Below are positions 52,757-63,978 of a DNA stretch of 64,000 bases, one piece after another. The translations under genes and the position numbers were made by a program. How positions within the stretch are numbered: the stretch's first letter is position 1; each line of letters starts with the position of its first letter. The DNA comes from Amphritea atlantica (GTDB lineage: Bacteria > Pseudomonadota > Gammaproteobacteria > Pseudomonadales > Balneatricaceae): the NCBI RefSeq assembly GCF_018860855.1, contig NZ_JAHKQE010000049.1, forward strand, positions 39,156 through 103,155. The letters run 5' to 3'. The notes below the pieces were generated by a model. It searched no databases. It saw only the letters and a list, made by a program, of their open reading frames with translations, and had not been told where the DNA came from.

Positions 52757-55498
52757 ATGACCGCAAATACTTCCCCTATTATCTTAGTCGATGGCTCTTC
52801 GTACTTATACCGAGCCTTTTTTGCTGCCCAACAGGCCGATATGCGCACCTCTGAAGGGGTTCCCACGGGAGCCGTCAGATTGGTGACGAGTATGTTGCGG
52901 AGTCTGATTAAGCAGTATCCGCAGAGTCCGGTGGCTGTCGTGTTTGACGCCAAAGGCAAAACCTTCCGTGATGACATATATCCTGAATATAAGGCGCATC
53001 GTCCATCGATGCCTGATGATCTGCGTACCCAGATAGAGCCGATTCATAAGATCGTTAAGGCCATGGGCTTTCCGCTGATCTCTGTCGAGGGGGTCGAGGC
53101 TGATGATGTGATCGGCACACTGGCCCGTGAAGCGAGCGCCAAAGGGCTGGATACCATTATCTCCACGGGCGATAAGGATATGGCACAGCTGGTGGATAAG
53201 CATGTCACCTTGATTAATACCATGAACGATTCCCATATGGATATCGATGGGGTTAATGAAAAGTTTGGTATTCCACCGGAGCTGATTATCGATTATCTGG
53301 CGTTAATGGGCGATAAAGTCGATAACATTCCCGGTGTGCCCGGCGTCGGTGAAAAAACAGCGTTGGCCTTATTGCAGGGGATCGGCGGTATTAAAGACCT
53401 GTATGCCAATCTGGATAAAATCGCCGAGTTGGGTTTCCGCGGTTCCAAAACGATGGCGAAGAAGTTGGAAGAAAACCGCGAAGCGGCGGAGCTTTCCTAC
53501 CTGTTAGCGACCATCAAAACCGATCTCGAACTCGAATGTGGTATCGAAGATATTCCGCTGCCGGTCGCCGATAATGAGCAACTACAAGCGTTGTTTCAGC
53601 AGTGTGAGTTTCGTACTTGGGTCAGTGACCTAGGTGCTGCGGCCGCCGATGATGCGCGGGCGGTGGAAAATCAAGCGCAACTACCGGACGAGATTGTTTA
53701 TGAAACCATTCTCGATCAGGAAAGCTTCGACCGCTGGTTTAAGGTGTTGGAGTCTGCCGAGTTATTTGCGTTTGATACCGAAACCGACAGCCTTAATTAT
53801 ATGGAAGCTAATCTGATTGGTTTGTCGTTCTCAGTAGAGCCGGGTAAAGCTGCCTATCTTCCCGTTGCACATGATTATATGGGCGCGCCGGCTCAGTTGG
53901 ATCGTAATGCGGTGTTACAACAGCTCAAGCCGTTGCTAGAAAGTGAGACACACAAGAAAGTGGGTCAGCATATTAAATACGATATGAATGTGCTGGCACG
54001 TTACGATATTGAGCTGAAAGGGGTCGCTTTCGATACGATGCTCGAATCCTATGTGCTGAACTCTACGGCGAGTCGGCATAATATGGATGCGTTAGCGGAT
54101 TTCTATCTAGGGGTGAAAACAGTTAAGTTTGAAGAGATCGCGGGCAAAGGCAAAAAGCAGCTCACCTTTAACCAGATCGAAATGGAACAGGCCAGTCCCT
54201 ATGCCGCCGAAGATGCGGATATCACATTGCGCTTACATCAGCAGCTCAGCGCTAAGTTAGCGCAGATTCCTACCCTCGAAAAAGTATTTGCGAATATAGA
54301 ACTGCCGTTAATTCCCGTATTGGCTCGCATGGAACAGCAGGGTGCGATGGTTGATGCGGCGCAGTTGGCTATTCAGAGCCGAGAACATGGCATTCGCTTG
54401 GCCGAGTTAGAAGCCAAAGCGCATGAGCTGGCGGGCGGGCCGTTTAATTTAAGTTCGCCGAAACAGCTGCAAGAAATTCTCTTTGAGCAGCAAAAACTGC
54501 CCATTCTTAAGAAAACGCCGAAAGGTGCACCGTCTACGGCGGAAGAGGTCTTGCAGGAATTGGCTCTGGATTATCCATTGCCAAAAATGATTATCGAACA
54601 TCGCAGTCTAAGTAAGTTGAAAAGCACCTATACCGATAAGCTACCGCAGATGATCAATCCCGCTACTGGACGGATACACACCTCATATCATCAGGCGGTG
54701 ACTGCGACGGGGCGACTCTCTTCATCGGACCCTAACTTGCAAAATATTCCGATCCGATCAACGGAAGGCCGACGTATCCGTCAGGCATTCGTCGCTCCGA
54801 AGGGCTATAAGCTGGTGGCGGCGGATTATTCTCAGATAGAGTTGCGGATTATGGCTCACCTATCGCAGGATAAAGGCTTGTTGAATGCTTTCGCCCACGG
54901 TGAAGATGTCCACAAGGCAACGGCTGCCGAGGTGTTTGGCGTCGAGCTGGCAAACGTTACCACGGATCAGCGCCGCAGTGCCAAGGCGATCAACTTCGGT
55001 TTGATCTACGGGATGTCGGCTTTTGGTTTGGCTAAACAGCTGGGTATTGGCCGGAATGAAGCGCAAACCTACATCGATCATTATTTTGCCACTTACCCAG
55101 GTGTGCAGCGTTATATGGACGATATTCGTCTACAGGCGGCAGAGAATGGCTATGTCGAAACATTGTTTGGTCGACGCCTCTATCTGCCAGAAATTAAAGC
55201 CAGTAATGGTATGCGTCGTCAGGCTGCTGAACGCACCGCGATTAATGCGCCGATGCAGGGCACGGCGGCGGATATTATTAAAAAGGCGATGGTTGCTGTC
55301 GACCAGTGGCTGCAGAGCAGTGATACCGGTGTGCGGATGATCATGCAGGTACACGATGAATTGATTCTAGAAGTGCCCGAGGCGCTGGTGGACGAGGTAT
55401 CGGCTCAACTGGTTGAGTTGATGCAGGGAGCCGCTGATCTGGATGTGCCACTGCTCGTGGAAGCGGGTATCGGTGATAACTGGGATGAGGCTCACTAA
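52757..55498 (+). CDS. polA: DNA polymerase I
   Basis: A 913-residue enzyme for Okazaki-fragment maturation and repair. The N-terminal 5'-nuclease (about 1-290) has [25 protein letters not shown] and [18 protein letters not shown]. The 3'-5' exonuclease (about 320-510) has [12 protein letters not shown]. The polymerase (about 520-913) has [54 protein letters not shown] and the terminal [13 protein letters not shown]. All domains look active, including proofreading. Confidence 0.97.
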   Translation: MTANTSPIILVDGSSYLYRAFFAAQQADMRTSEGVPTGAVRLVTSMLRSLIKQYPQSPVAVVFDAKGKTFRDDIYPEYKAHRPSMPDDLRTQIEPIHKIVKAMGFPLISVEGVEADDVIGTLAREASAKGLDTIISTGDKDMAQLVDKHVTLINTMNDSHMDIDGVNEKFGIPPELIIDYLALMGDKVDNIPGVPGVGEKTALALLQGIGGIKDLYANLDKIAELGFRGSKTMAKKLEENREAAELSYLLATIKTDLELECGIEDIPLPVADNEQLQALFQQCEFRTWVSDLGAAAADDARAVENQAQLPDEIVYETILDQESFDRWFKVLESAELFAFDTETDSLNYMEANLIGLSFSVEPGKAAYLPVAHDYMGAPAQLDRNAVLQQLKPLLESETHKKVGQHIKYDMNVLARYDIELKGVAFDTMLESYVLNSTASRHNMDALADFYLGVKTVKFEEIAGKGKKQLTFNQIEMEQASPYAAEDADITLRLHQQLSAKLAQIPTLEKVFANIELPLIPVLARMEQQGAMVDAAQLAIQSREHGIRLAELEAKAHELAGGPFNLSSPKQLQEILFEQQKLPILKKTPKGAPSTAEEVLQELALDYPLPKMIIEHRSLSKLKSTYTDKLPQMINPATGRIHTSYHQAVTATGRLSSSDPNLQNIPIRSTEGRRIRQAFVAPKGYKLVAADYSQIELRIMAHLSQDKGLLNAFAHGEDVHKATAAEVFGVELANVTTDQRRSAKAINFGLIYGMSAFGLAKQLGIGRNEAQTYIDHYFATYPGVQRYMDDIRLQAAENGYVETLFGRRLYLPEIKASNGMRRQAAERTAINAPMQGTAADIIKKAMVAVDQWLQSSDTGVRMIMQVHDELILEVPEALVDEVSAQLVELMQGAADLDVPLLVEAGIGDNWDEAH

Positions 55499-55516
55499 GC
55501 TAAGAGCACATAGAAC

Positions 55517-55545
55517 TCAGTGCCGGAGTGCGGCACTGAGCTTTT
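55517..55545 (+). terminator. Terminator after polA
   Basis: CTCAGTGCC and GGCACTGAG around a short loop, followed by CTTTTG. It separates convergent polA and engB. Confidence 0.8.
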
Positions 55546-55547
55546 GT

Positions 55548-56183
55548 TTATTCCGCTTCTGAACTGTCTTCTTGGTCGCCTAATAGCCAATGATTAAGAT
55601 GTTCGCGTAGCTGATCAACCCCGGTGGTTTTCAGCGCCGAGAATGTTTGGATGCTGAGCAGAGCATTATTTTTAACATCCAACGCCTGCTTCATTTTTAA
55701 CAGTGCATTTTGCGCCGCGCCTCGGTTTAACTTATCGGCTTTAGTCAGCAAAATGTGTAACGGCATCTCCGCTTCACTACACCATTCAATCATCATCTGA
55801 TCGAACTCTTTCAGCGGGTGGCGGATATCGACCATCAATACCACGCCCCGTAAACAGTCACGATTTTGCAGATAATCATTCAAGTGTTTTTGCCAATGCT
55901 CTTTCATGGCGATAGGCACTTTGGCATAACCGTAGCCGGGGAGGTCGACAATACGCACGCCTTCGATATTGGTATCGAAGAAGTTTATCAGTTGGGTTCG
56001 ACCAGGGGTTTTACTGGTACGCGCCAGTTTAGCATTGGTTAATGTATTGATGGCGCTGGACTTGCCTGCATTGGAACGACCGGCAAATGCGACCTCGGCT
56101 CCGGTGTCTTCAGGACACTGGCTGAGTTTGCTGGCGCTAGTGTTAAAGCGGGTCATATGGTATTGAATTTGAGGTAAAGACAT
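55548..56183 (-). CDS. engB: Ribosome biogenesis GTPase EngB (YihA/YsxC)
   Basis: A 211-residue GTPase required for large-subunit assembly. G1 [14 protein letters not shown]2/switch [12 protein letters not shown]3 DLPGYGYA, G4 [12 protein letters not shown]. The ATG at 56183 gives the usual N-terminus ([19 protein letters not shown]); an in-frame extension to 56324 has no support. Next to polA as in many gammaproteobacteria. Confidence 0.95.
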   Translation of the reverse strand: MSLPQIQYHMTRFNTSASKLSQCPEDTGAEVAFAGRSNAGKSSAINTLTNAKLARTSKTPGRTQLINFFDTNIEGVRIVDLPGYGYAKVPIAMKEHWQKHLNDYLQNRDCLRGVVLMVDIRHPLKEFDQMMIEWCSEAEMPLHILLTKADKLNRGAAQNALLKMKQALDVKNNALLSIQTFSALKTTGVDQLREHLNHWLLGDQEDSSEAE

Positions 56184-56388
56184 ATACTTTTTGCCTATCA
56201 GCCTGCTAATGCAGACATTTATCGTTCCAGTTTGTGTGGATATTAGGTTATAATCTCGCCGGAATTCTACCTGTGGCTGGGATATTACACCAGTCCGGGT
56301 GTTGGTTCGGTAGCCCTGTTTCAATCTGATTAGCTTCAGGTTGCGGCAGAAACCGTTAGCAATCTATAGCAAGAGTCTGGGTTAGTCG

Positions 56389-56991
56389 ATGAATAAACTA
56401 CTGATCGCCATACTGGCAAGCGTGAGTATCATAAGTGTTGCACATGCGGCGGGAGATGCTGCTGCAGGGCAAAGTAAAACAGCAGTCTGTGGTGCATGTC
56501 ATGCGCCTGATGGCAATAGTGCTGTGGGTAACTTCCCTAAGCTGGCAGGCCAGAATGAGCGTTACCTGCTTAAGCAGCTGCAGGATATTAAAGCTGGCAA
56601 CCGTCAGGTTGTTGAAATGACAGGTCTTCTGACCAACCTGAACGATCAAGATCTGGCCGATATAGCGGCTTATTTTGCATCGAAGAATATTCAAATTGGG
56701 GCTGCTAAAGCAGACTTGGTTGAAGCGGGTGAAAAAATCTACCGTGCGGGTGTTGCCTCTAAGGGTATCGCTGCATGTACTGCCTGCCATGGTGTACAGG
56801 GTAAGGGTATTGCCACTGCGGGTTATCCGCAACTGGGTGGGCAGCATGCACAATATGTTGAAACCCAGCTGAAGAACTTCCGCGTAGGGGCTCGTAATAA
56901 CGATCCTCAAGCGATGATGAGTACTATCGCGGCTAAACTGAGCGATAAAGAGATTCAGGCTGTTGCAAGTTATATCCAGGGTCTGAATTAA
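56389..56991 (+). CDS. Cytochrome c4, dihaem
   Basis: A 200-residue periplasmic dihaem cytochrome with a signal peptide (about 1-20). CGACH at 34-38 and CTACH at 130-134 are the two haem sites, and each half has a later Met ligand (for instance VVEMTGLLTNLNDQDLADIAAYF). It carries electrons to terminal oxidases. Location next to engB and dsbA matches Pseudomonas. Confidence 0.94.
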   Translation: MNKLLIAILASVSIISVAHAAGDAAAGQSKTAVCGACHAPDGNSAVGNFPKLAGQNERYLLKQLQDIKAGNRQVVEMTGLLTNLNDQDLADIAAYFASKNIQIGAAKADLVEAGEKIYRAGVASKGIAACTACHGVQGKGIATAGYPQLGGQHAQYVETQLKNFRVGARNNDPQAMMSTIAAKLSDKEIQAVASYIQGLN

Positions 56992-57012
56992 GTTAAATTC
57001 AGTTCCGAGTCA

Positions 57013-57040
57013 GGAAAGGCAGCGTAAGCTGCCTTTTTTA
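57013..57040 (+). terminator. Terminator after cytochrome c4
   Basis: AAAGGCAGC and GCTGCCTTTTTT with a GTAA loop, 22 bp after the stop codon. Confidence 0.9.
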
Positions 57041-57126
57041 TTGGAAAATATATTTGCGGCAAGGATGAACTTGACGCACATTGGCCGGTCTTATAAGACT
57101 GAATTTCTCAAAGGTTGGAGATAGAC

Positions 57127-57750
57127 ATGTTAAAAAAGCTCGCTATTGGGTTAGTTTTTGCCCTTACTGCAGTAGTAGCACAGGCTGAAGACTATAAGGC
57201 TGGCATCAATTATGATGTGATTGCTATGCCAGTGCCTACCGCTGATAAAACGAAGGTTGAAGTTGTTGAAGCCTTTGGTTATCTCTGCCCTCACTGCGCT
57301 AGTTTTGAGCCTATGCTGCATAGCTGGACAAATCAGCTGCCCGCTGATGTGAATTTTGGGCGTGTACCGGTGGTTTTTTCCCGTTCTTGGGAGCCATTAG
57401 CTCGAGCGTATTACTCCTCAGAACTTCTTAATGACTTGGATAAGACCCATCAAGCTACATTTACTGCTTTGCATAACGAGCGCCGTCGTTTTAATAGCCT
57501 AGAAGATCTAGCTGATTTCTATGCAGATTTAGGTGTTGATAAAGAAAAGTTCATCAAAATGAACCGTTCTTTTGCGGTTAATATGCGTATGAATCAAGGT
57601 GTTTCTAAATTAAAAGGCTATGGGGTACAGAGTGTACCGACGCTAATCGTCAATGGTAAATATCGTATTACTGCGGATAAAGCGGGTGGCCATGCCGGTA
57701 TGCTTAAGGTCGCTGAATACCTTATCGAGCAGGAAAAAAAGACGCTATAA
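57127..57750 (+). CDS. dsbA: Thiol:disulfide oxidoreductase DsbA
   Basis: A 207-residue periplasmic thiol oxidase with a signal peptide (about 1-20) and active site C54-P-H-C57 in FGYLCPHCASFEP. The cis-Pro segment is QSVPTLIVNGKY. It introduces disulfides into exported proteins, possibly including the eight-cysteine protein at 32690-33127. The ATG at 57127 is set by GGAG 6 bp upstream. A terminator follows. Confidence 0.95.
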   Translation: MLKKLAIGLVFALTAVVAQAEDYKAGINYDVIAMPVPTADKTKVEVVEAFGYLCPHCASFEPMLHSWTNQLPADVNFGRVPVVFSRSWEPLARAYYSSELLNDLDKTHQATFTALHNERRRFNSLEDLADFYADLGVDKEKFIKMNRSFAVNMRMNQGVSKLKGYGVQSVPTLIVNGKYRITADKAGGHAGMLKVAEYLIEQEKKTL

Positions 57751-57764
57751 ATTTAGCGCTGTCT

Positions 57765-57791
57765 AAAAAAGTCGCATTATGCGGCTTTTTT
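57765..57791 (+). terminator. Terminator after dsbA
   Basis: AAAAAAG-CGCAT and ATGCG-CTTTTTT form a compact hairpin with one G-T pair, 15 bp after the stop. Confidence 0.88.
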
Positions 57792-57898
57792 ATTGCCTAT
57801 TTATTCGACAACCGAAGTCTGGGGCTGGCTTGTCAGGCCTGAACTGGCATAACATTGAGCCAATAGTTTATTGACTGGCCGGGTTGTAGGGATTTGGG

Positions 57899-59419
57899 AT
57901 GGAACAGGACGACTGGAAAGAACGTTATAAATTACTTTCTGATCAGATGGATGCGCTACAGGCTCAGCTTGAAGATCAACCTCTTCAGCATCTAGTGTGT
58001 CAGATGACTGTTGCTCTCGATGGTCAGTCAGCGGTACTGGACCAAGCACTTAATACGCTATGTGTTCAGCTGAAAAATAATCAAACGGCATCGCCTGACG
58101 TTATTCAACTGGTAGAGAAGCAGCTGCGAGGTTTGGATATTGAGCAGGAGTTGCATCGTAATGAGCTGTTGCTCGGGCTGCGTAAGTGGATCTATCAGCT
58201 ACAACTTAATCTGACTTCCGAGACTGCCAATCAACGTCTGAGTGATATTGAAGAAAGTATGCGGCCGTTTACGGGGCAGCTCGCCGTTGTTTCAAAAATC
58301 ATCAATGGCTTAGTTCAGCTCCAAGAATCGGTGCTAACGGATGATTTTAATCGTGGTCGTCAGCATGATGTACTTGAAGACGACGAGTTGCTGCAGAAAA
58401 TAGGTGTTGAGTTACTCAGTCTTATTTCGGGCTTAAATATACCGCCGGGTGATATGTCCTTGGCGCGAGAGTTGGTTGGCCGAATAGAAGAGGGCGTCAC
58501 GCTGAGCGGGCTTTCGAGTATTGTTCAGGATCTTGTCGGACTGGTGTCCCGTTTTAATGCCTATAACGGCGCGGAGTTTGAAAATTATCTGCAAAACCTT
58601 ACGGGCCATCTGGCGGAAGTGCAGGCCTATGTAAAGGCGGGGCAATCCGACGAGTTAGTCGCAGATGAAGTGGCTCTGCTGACCAATGGTATTCAAAAGG
58701 ATGTTCAGTCTATTCAGACGGTTATGCAGGAGTCGAATGATCTACAGCAGCTCAAGAGTAACGTCTCTTCGCAGTTACTGAGTATTGTTAAGTCGGTTGA
58801 TCTGTTCAAAGAGAAAGAAGAGCGGCGCGAGCAGCGTTTGTATGAGCGTTATCTGCAGTTACAGAGCCGTTTTGAGCAGATGGAAGAACAGACACATCAG
58901 ATGAAAGTGCATATAGAGTCGGAGCGGCATAAGGCTCTCACCGATTCGTTGACCTCTTTGCCCAATCGGGCGGGTTATGATGAGCAGTTACATGCAGAGT
59001 TTGAGCGTTGGAAGCGTTACGGCCAGCCCTTTTCGTTAGCCGTTGCCGATCTTGATTTGTTTAAGCGAATCAATGACACCTACGGTCACCAGGCGGGCGA
59101 TAAGGTTCTGCGTTTAATCGCGAGCATTCTCACTAAGCAGAGCCGCTCGACAGATTTTGTTGCTCGGTACGGGGGGGAGGAGTTCGTTATTCTGATGCCT
59201 GGGACGACTGCGAAACAAGCGATGGTTGCAGTCGATAAAGTACGTCAAGCGGTCGCGCAAAGTCCATTTAATTTTCATGGCGATCCAGTCCAAATTACAC
59301 TTTCTCTCGGTTTAACCGAGGTGAGGTCTAACGATTCTATCGACAATCTGTTCAGTCGTGCAGATAAAGCGCTCTATACAGCAAAACGTTTAGGGCGAAA
59401 TCGTATTGAGCTGGGTTAA
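57899..59419 (+). CDS. Diguanylate cyclase (GGDEF)
   Basis: A 506-residue cytoplasmic protein. The first ~320 residues are a helical, probably coiled-coil sensory region (MEQDDWKERYKLLSDQMDALQ...), with no membrane segments. The GGDEF domain has ADLDLFKRINDTYGHQAGDKVL and an active GGEEF at 425-429. An inhibitory RxxD site, RSTD at 416-419, sits five residues before it, so the product c-di-GMP can feed back. It follows dsbA like the GGDEF gene near PA5487. Confidence 0.93.
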   Translation: MEQDDWKERYKLLSDQMDALQAQLEDQPLQHLVCQMTVALDGQSAVLDQALNTLCVQLKNNQTASPDVIQLVEKQLRGLDIEQELHRNELLLGLRKWIYQLQLNLTSETANQRLSDIEESMRPFTGQLAVVSKIINGLVQLQESVLTDDFNRGRQHDVLEDDELLQKIGVELLSLISGLNIPPGDMSLARELVGRIEEGVTLSGLSSIVQDLVGLVSRFNAYNGAEFENYLQNLTGHLAEVQAYVKAGQSDELVADEVALLTNGIQKDVQSIQTVMQESNDLQQLKSNVSSQLLSIVKSVDLFKEKEERREQRLYERYLQLQSRFEQMEEQTHQMKVHIESERHKALTDSLTSLPNRAGYDEQLHAEFERWKRYGQPFSLAVADLDLFKRINDTYGHQAGDKVLRLIASILTKQSRSTDFVARYGGEEFVILMPGTTAKQAMVAVDKVRQAVAQSPFNFHGDPVQITLSLGLTEVRSNDSIDNLFSRADKALYTAKRLGRNRIELG

Positions 59420-59518
59420 CCTTTTGTTCTTCGGTATGATGCAGCTCTTTACCTTCGATTCCGAAGTGGGCAATATGCCTGCCTTATTCCAGAACTACTA
59501 CCACGGAAAATAACAGCG

Positions 59519-61156
59519 GTGCGACGTTTACTCCGAATTTTCAAAATTGCACGGGTTTTTGCACGATACCGGCTCGATACTTTTTTTGAGCAGGTCAGTC
59601 TGCACTGGTATGCCCGACTGCTTTTAAAATTGATGCTATGGCGCTATTTCATTCCCGTAGGGCCGCGCTCACAGGGTGAGCGATTGCGATTGGCGCTAGA
59701 AGAGCTGGGTCCTATCTTTATTAAGTTTGGCCAGATGTTATCTACTCGGCGTGATCTGTTGTCGGATGATTTGGCGCTGGAGCTTAAAAAACTACAGGAT
59801 CAGGTTCCACCTTTTGCGAGTGCCTATTCGCAACAGCTAATCGAAGAAGCGTTAAACGCTCCCGTAGAGGAGTTGTTTGCTGAGTTTAATGCTGAGCCTA
59901 TGGCCTCGGCCTCAGTGGCACAAGTGCATGAAGCTTTGCTGTATAACGGCGAAGAGGTGGTTATTAAAGTTATCCGTCCCGGTATTGCTAAAACCATCAA
60001 AAAAGATATGGCTTTGCTTTACACCTTAGCGCGGCTGGTTGAGGCGCTTTGGGCTGAAGGGCGTAGACTGAAACCGGTGGAGGTGGTTGCCGATTATGAA
60101 AATACCATCTTCGATGAGTTAGATCTGCGCAAAGAGGCCGCTAACGGCTCGCAAATTAGACGTAACTTTGAAAACTCACCACTGCTTTATGTTCCAGAAA
60201 TCTATTGGGATCTAACCCGTCAAAATGTGTTGGTGATGGAGCGGATACACGGTATCCCCGTGGCGGATATAGAACAGTTAAAGGCTCAGAATACCGATAT
60301 GAAAAAATTGGCTGAGCAGGGCGTTGAGATCTTTTTCACTCAAGTATTTCGCGATAGTTTCTTCCATGCGGATATGCACCCAGGAAATATTTTTGTCTCC
60401 CGTGAAAACCCTTCATCACCACAATATATCGCCGTTGATTTTGGTATTGTGGGTTCGCTGTCACCGGAAGACCAAAGTTATCTAGCGCGTAATTTCTTAG
60501 CCTTCTTTCAGCGGGATTATCGTCAGGTTGCACAATTACATATTGATTCTGGCTGGGTACCTGCGGATACCAATGTGCAGTCATTTGAAACGGCTATTCG
60601 TAGTGTCTGCGAGCCTATCTTTGAAAAACCGCTAAAAGATATCTCCTTTGGGATGGTCTTGATGGGCTTATTTCAAACGGCCCGCCGTTTCAATATGGAG
60701 GTTCAGCCTCAGTTGGTGCTGTTGCAGAAAACCTTGCTGAATATTGAAGGCTTGGGACGACAGCTCTATCCCGAGTTAGATCTGTGGCAGACTGGCCAAC
60801 CGTTTTTGGAACGTTGGATGAAGGAGCGTATGGGGCCGAAAGCGGCTTATCGTTCGATTAAACAACAAGCCCCCGATTGGCTTGATAAAATGCCTCACCT
60901 GCCGCAGATGGCATACGATGCACTGAATCAATTAAAGAACATGGATGACACTCGCCGGCGAGATATGTTGGCCATGAGCGTGGCTCGGCAAGAGTTGCAG
61001 CAGAAGAGTAGTCATCAATGGCGCTGGGTCGGTGTTGTCTGCCTGATTGTAGCTGCGGGCCTTTCATTGGATGATCCGTTGTTAGCGTTTCAGGAGTTGC
61101 CAGCGATCAGTTGGCTATTGGGCGGCGTTGGCGCGGTCTTATTGCTGCGTCACTGA
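59519..61156 (+). CDS. ubiB: Ubiquinone biosynthesis atypical kinase UbiB
   Basis: A 545-residue membrane-bound atypical kinase/ATPase required for ubiquinone synthesis. KxGQ motif in [15 protein letters not shown], the Ala-rich loop [11 protein letters not shown], the [18 protein letters not shown] EDLRKEA segment, and [10 protein letters not shown] plus [14 protein letters not shown]. Two C-terminal membrane segments anchor it. Start is GTG at 59519. ubiE and ubiJ are not upstream here; hisIE and tat genes follow as in many gammaproteobacteria. Confidence 0.95.
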   Translation: MRRLLRIFKIARVFARYRLDTFFEQVSLHWYARLLLKLMLWRYFIPVGPRSQGERLRLALEELGPIFIKFGQMLSTRRDLLSDDLALELKKLQDQVPPFASAYSQQLIEEALNAPVEELFAEFNAEPMASASVAQVHEALLYNGEEVVIKVIRPGIAKTIKKDMALLYTLARLVEALWAEGRRLKPVEVVADYENTIFDELDLRKEAANGSQIRRNFENSPLLYVPEIYWDLTRQNVLVMERIHGIPVADIEQLKAQNTDMKKLAEQGVEIFFTQVFRDSFFHADMHPGNIFVSRENPSSPQYIAVDFGIVGSLSPEDQSYLARNFLAFFQRDYRQVAQLHIDSGWVPADTNVQSFETAIRSVCEPIFEKPLKDISFGMVLMGLFQTARRFNMEVQPQLVLLQKTLLNIEGLGRQLYPELDLWQTGQPFLERWMKERMGPKAAYRSIKQQAPDWLDKMPHLPQMAYDALNQLKNMDDTRRRDMLAMSVARQELQQKSSHQWRWVGVVCLIVAAGLSLDDPLLAFQELPAISWLLGGVGAVLLLRH

Positions 61157-61261
61157 ATTGAAACAATAAACGATTAGGCTAGCGGCCTCCCATATTTCGG
61201 GGATAGTAGAGTCGTAGAGGATCAGGTATCCTTGCCTGCTTATATGATAAAGAATACTGAT

Positions 61262-61651
61262 ATGTCAGAACCCTGGTTAGAACAGATTAAATGGAATAGT
61301 GATGGCCTAGTGCCTGCGATTGCTCAGGATTTCACGTCGGGCAAGGTGTTGATGGTTGCGTGGATGAATCGTGAAGCGCTGGCGTTGACGGTACAAGAGA
61401 ATCGGGCTATTTATTGGTCCCGTTCGCGGCAGAAATTATGGCGTAAGGGTGAAGAATCCGGTCACGTTCAGCAGTTGCACGATCTTCGCCTCGATTGCGA
61501 CGATGATGTTATTCTACTGAGTGTCGAACAGTTGGGTGGCATCGCCTGTCATACTGGGCGCCAACACTGTTTCTTTAAAGCCTTGAAAGAAGGTGAGTGG
61601 GTGGCTGTTGAGCCTGTTCTGAAAGACCCAAGTAAGATTTACGATAAGTAA
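61262..61651 (+). CDS. hisI: Phosphoribosyl-AMP cyclohydrolase HisI
   Basis: A 129-residue enzyme of histidine synthesis that opens the adenine ring of PR-AMP. Motifs: [28 protein letters not shown] and the metal-site LRLDCDDD, with [13 protein letters not shown] 61262 is chosen; in-frame codons at 61232 and 61244 would add a short tail. hisE follows by 8 bp. Confidence 0.94.
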   Translation: MSEPWLEQIKWNSDGLVPAIAQDFTSGKVLMVAWMNREALALTVQENRAIYWSRSRQKLWRKGEESGHVQQLHDLRLDCDDDVILLSVEQLGGIACHTGRQHCFFKALKEGEWVAVEPVLKDPSKIYDK

Positions 61652-61659
61652 GGTCAGAT

Positions 61660-61995
61660 ATGAGTGATGTATTAACGCAGTTGGGCGATATACTCGAGCA
61701 ACGAAAAACGGCAACGACTGAAAAATCCTATGTGGCCAGTCTACATGCTAAAGGGTTAAATAAGATTCTAGAGAAAGTGGGTGAAGAAGCCACAGAAACC
61801 ATTTTGGCGGCTAAAGATGCTGAAGTGAGTGGTGATAATAGCGATGTTGTTTATGAAACTGCAGATTTGTGGTTTCACTCACTAGTCGCTTTATCCCACT
61901 TAGGTGAGCGACCTGAAGCGGTAATTAATGAACTGGCACGTCGTTTTGATATGTCAGGTTTAGAAGAGAAGGCCTCAAGGTCAGAGCAAAAATAA
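61660..61995 (+). CDS. hisE: Phosphoribosyl-ATP pyrophosphatase HisE
   Basis: A 111-residue MazG-like pyrophosphatase acting just before HisI on [24 protein letters not shown], then [14 protein letters not shown] hold the metal-binding acidic residues. In this species hisI and hisE are separate genes rather than fused as in E. coli. Confidence 0.94.
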   Translation: MSDVLTQLGDILEQRKTATTEKSYVASLHAKGLNKILEKVGEEATETILAAKDAEVSGDNSDVVYETADLWFHSLVALSHLGERPEAVINELARRFDMSGLEEKASRSEQK

Positions 61996-62094
61996 ATTGG
62001 GTCATGTTGGTATAGCTGAGTAAGCGTTCGCATAATCTGAAATCATTGAACGGGCGGTTTAGATCGCTCATGTTGTAATACGGAGCACAATAAT

Positions 62095-62340
62095 ATGTTA
62101 GGTGGCATTAGTCTTTGGCAGTTGGCTATTCTTTTGGTAATCGTAGTACTGCTGTTTGGTACTAAGAAGCTGCGTAATCTAGGTGGCGATCTAGGTGGGG
62201 CAGTGAAGGGCTTTAAAAAAGCGATGAACGAAGAGCCTAAAGAAGACGATAAAAAAATTGAAAGTGATGCCGACTTTGCTGAGACGGATAAAACGGCAGC
62301 GAAAGAACAGAGCAAAGACGAGCCAAAAGCTGATAAGTAA
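62095..62340 (+). CDS. tatA: Twin-arginine translocase subunit TatA
   Basis: An 81-residue protein with one N-terminal membrane helix, the amphipathic helix ([24 protein letters not shown]) and an acidic, charged tail. TatA forms the pore for folded proteins. First of tatABC. Confidence 0.94.
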   Translation: MLGGISLWQLAILLVIVVLLFGTKKLRNLGGDLGGAVKGFKKAMNEEPKEDDKKIESDADFAETDKTAAKEQSKDEPKADK

Positions 62341-62357
62341 CTGGCAGGTAGCTGTAA

Positions 62358-62735
62358 ATGTTTGATATCGGTTTTGCGGAATTACTGATTATTGCAGTCG
62401 TCGGATTAGTAGTACTGGGGCCAGAAAAGCTGCCGGTTGCTGTCCGCACTGTTGGCTTATGGGTGAGTAAAGCAAAACGTACTCTCAGTGGTATTCAATC
62501 AGAAATCAGTGAAGAGTTACGCTTAGACGAGATGAAGCGGCAGATTGCAATGCAAAAAGATGAGCTTGATCGGGAGCTTAACGAAATGCGTACGCCATCT
62601 TCAGAAAGTGTTACGGGTTCTCCTAAAACTGATAGTACGCCAGCGCCTAAAGACAATCTTAGTCAGGTAGAGCGCGAGTCGCATACCGTCGTAGCGTCTG
62701 AACAGGAAAAGACCAAGACTGATGATAGATCCTAA
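62358..62735 (+). CDS. tatB: Twin-arginine translocase subunit TatB
   Basis: A 125-residue protein beginning [26 protein letters not shown], the TatB signature, then a long amphipathic helix and a low-complexity Ser/Thr/Lys tail. TatB with TatC recognises RR signal peptides. The 3' end overlaps tatC by 14 bp. Confidence 0.94.
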   Translation: MFDIGFAELLIIAVVGLVVLGPEKLPVAVRTVGLWVSKAKRTLSGIQSEISEELRLDEMKRQIAMQKDELDRELNEMRTPSSESVTGSPKTDSTPAPKDNLSQVERESHTVVASEQEKTKTDDRS

Positions 62736-63471
62736 CCCGCTTGATGATGAGCAACCAATAGTCTCTCATCTTGTAGAGCTGCGCAGTCGCCTTATGCGCG
62801 CGCTATTGGCAATTCTTATTTTATTTCTCTGCCTGTTCTATTTTGCTAATAATCTCTATGAGATTGTGTCTGCACCGCTAACGGCATTACTGCCTGCGGG
62901 CACGAGTATGATTGCAACAGATGTAACATCGCCATTCTTCGCTCCCTTTAAGCTGACCCTAGTGTTATCTCTCTTTTTGGCGATGCCAGTCATTCTGCAT
63001 CAAGTATGGGGGTTTATCTCTCCAGGCTTATATAAACACGAAAAACGCTTAGCTGTGCCGTTATTAGCATCGAGTATTGTTTTGTTTTATTCGGGCATCG
63101 CGTTTGCGTACTTCGTTGTATTCCCGTTGATCTTTGGTTTCTTTACGAGTGTGGGGCCGGAAAATGTTGCGGTCATGACGGATATCAGTAGCTATCTTAA
63201 TTTTGTCCTGAAAATTTTCTTTGCTTTTGGCGTTGTCTTTGAGATTCCTATAGCAACCTTGCTGTTGGTGTGGAGTGGCATAACTGATGTACAAAGCCTC
63301 AGGGCAAAGCGAGCCTATGTTATTGTTGGGTGCTTTGTTCTTGGCATGCTATTGACGCCACCTGATGTCATTTCGCAAACATTACTGGCAGTACCAATGT
63401 GGTTGCTGTTTGAATTGGGTATTATTTTGGCGGTTGTTGTTAAAAGGAAGAGCCCTGAAGTCGAAGAATAA
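62722..63471 (+). CDS. tatC: Twin-arginine translocase subunit TatC
   Basis: A 249-residue, six-segment membrane protein that binds the twin-arginine signal. [13 protein letters not shown] near the start, [22 protein letters not shown] and [13 protein letters not shown] are hallmark TatC sequences. It overlaps tatB by 14 bp. Its likely clients here include the flavoprotein at 21651-23414 and perhaps the TRAP receptor at 28492-29619. Confidence 0.96.
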   Translation: MIDPNPLDDEQPIVSHLVELRSRLMRALLAILILFLCLFYFANNLYEIVSAPLTALLPAGTSMIATDVTSPFFAPFKLTLVLSLFLAMPVILHQVWGFISPGLYKHEKRLAVPLLASSIVLFYSGIAFAYFVVFPLIFGFFTSVGPENVAVMTDISSYLNFVLKIFFAFGVVFEIPIATLLLVWSGITDVQSLRAKRAYVIVGCFVLGMLLTPPDVISQTLLAVPMWLLFELGIILAVVVKRKSPEVEE

Positions 63472-63554
63472 GCTATTTGATTGAAGTATTGATGGGTGAT
63501 GAGTCGTCATCTGTATGGCTCGGCTGTGAAAATTGTTTTAACGCTAAAGTCAGT

Positions 63555-63590
63555 AACCACAAAAACCGCCGTTAGGCGGTTTTTGTGGTT
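63555..63590 (+). terminator. Strong terminator after tatABC
   Basis: AACCACAAAAACCGCC and GGCGGTTTTTGTGGTT with a GTTA loop form a 16-bp perfect stem with T-rich arm. It insulates the tat operon from the rRNA-type promoters downstream. Confidence 0.92.
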
Positions 63591-63681
63591 TTGTTGGAGT
63601 CTCTTCTAGGGGCGATAGGTTATTGTCTTGGTCTTGATTTCTTAACCGCAACAAGTCGTGAAGTGGCGGTCTAGCGGCTCA

Positions 63682-63782
63682 TTGTAAAAAGTTGGCTGCT
63701 TTTCATTAAATTGACACTTTTTCGTGCTGGCTCTGTTGACTCACTGGCTGTGCGGTGTAGAATGCGCCTCCTCGCTTGAGAC
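63682..63782 (+). promoter_or_regulatory. Stable-RNA-type promoter P1
   Basis: -35 TTGACT (63736-63741) and -10 TAGAAT (63758-63763) with a 16-bp spacer and a G/C-rich discriminator GCGCCTC. An A/T-rich stretch (63682-63720) upstream could be an UP element. The tract CTCGCTTGAGAC right after the start region recurs in P2. Such discriminators mark stringently controlled rRNA promoters. Confidence 0.7.
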
Positions 63783-63903
63783 AGCCACCGGAAACGGTCA
63801 CTGAAACAGGTTGAGCTGTTCGATTAACCCATTGAAAGCACGGCGTTTAACGCAAGCTTTTAACAGCGGAAAGTTGAACCGGAAGTCACCGACTTCATTT
63901 GAG

Positions 63904-63978
63904 AATTTGCTAAAAGTTCTTAAATAAAATGGTTGACTTCATCAGGGTGTTGAGTAAAATACGCACCTCGCTTGAGAC
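63904..63978 (+). promoter_or_regulatory. Stable-RNA-type promoter P2
   Basis: -35 TTGACT (63933-63938) and -10 TAAAAT (63955-63960), 16-bp spacer, with the AT-rich TAAAAGTTCTTAAATAAAAT in front. CTCGCTTGAGAC (63967-63978) repeats the P1 sequence. The tandem arrangement and the CTTGAGACGA leader are like the start of Pseudomonas-type rRNA operons. The 16S gene would lie beyond the window. Confidence 0.72.

Noticed and set aside
55499..55547. Spot 42 or ErsA-like small RNA between polA and engB
   Set aside because: The gap is only 49 bp and is filled by a terminator, leaving no room for the RNA known at this locus in other gammaproteobacteria.
63711..63735. TTGACA at 63711 as a third promoter
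   Set aside because: No -10 element lies 16-18 bp downstream; it is more likely part of the upstream A/T-rich region of P1.
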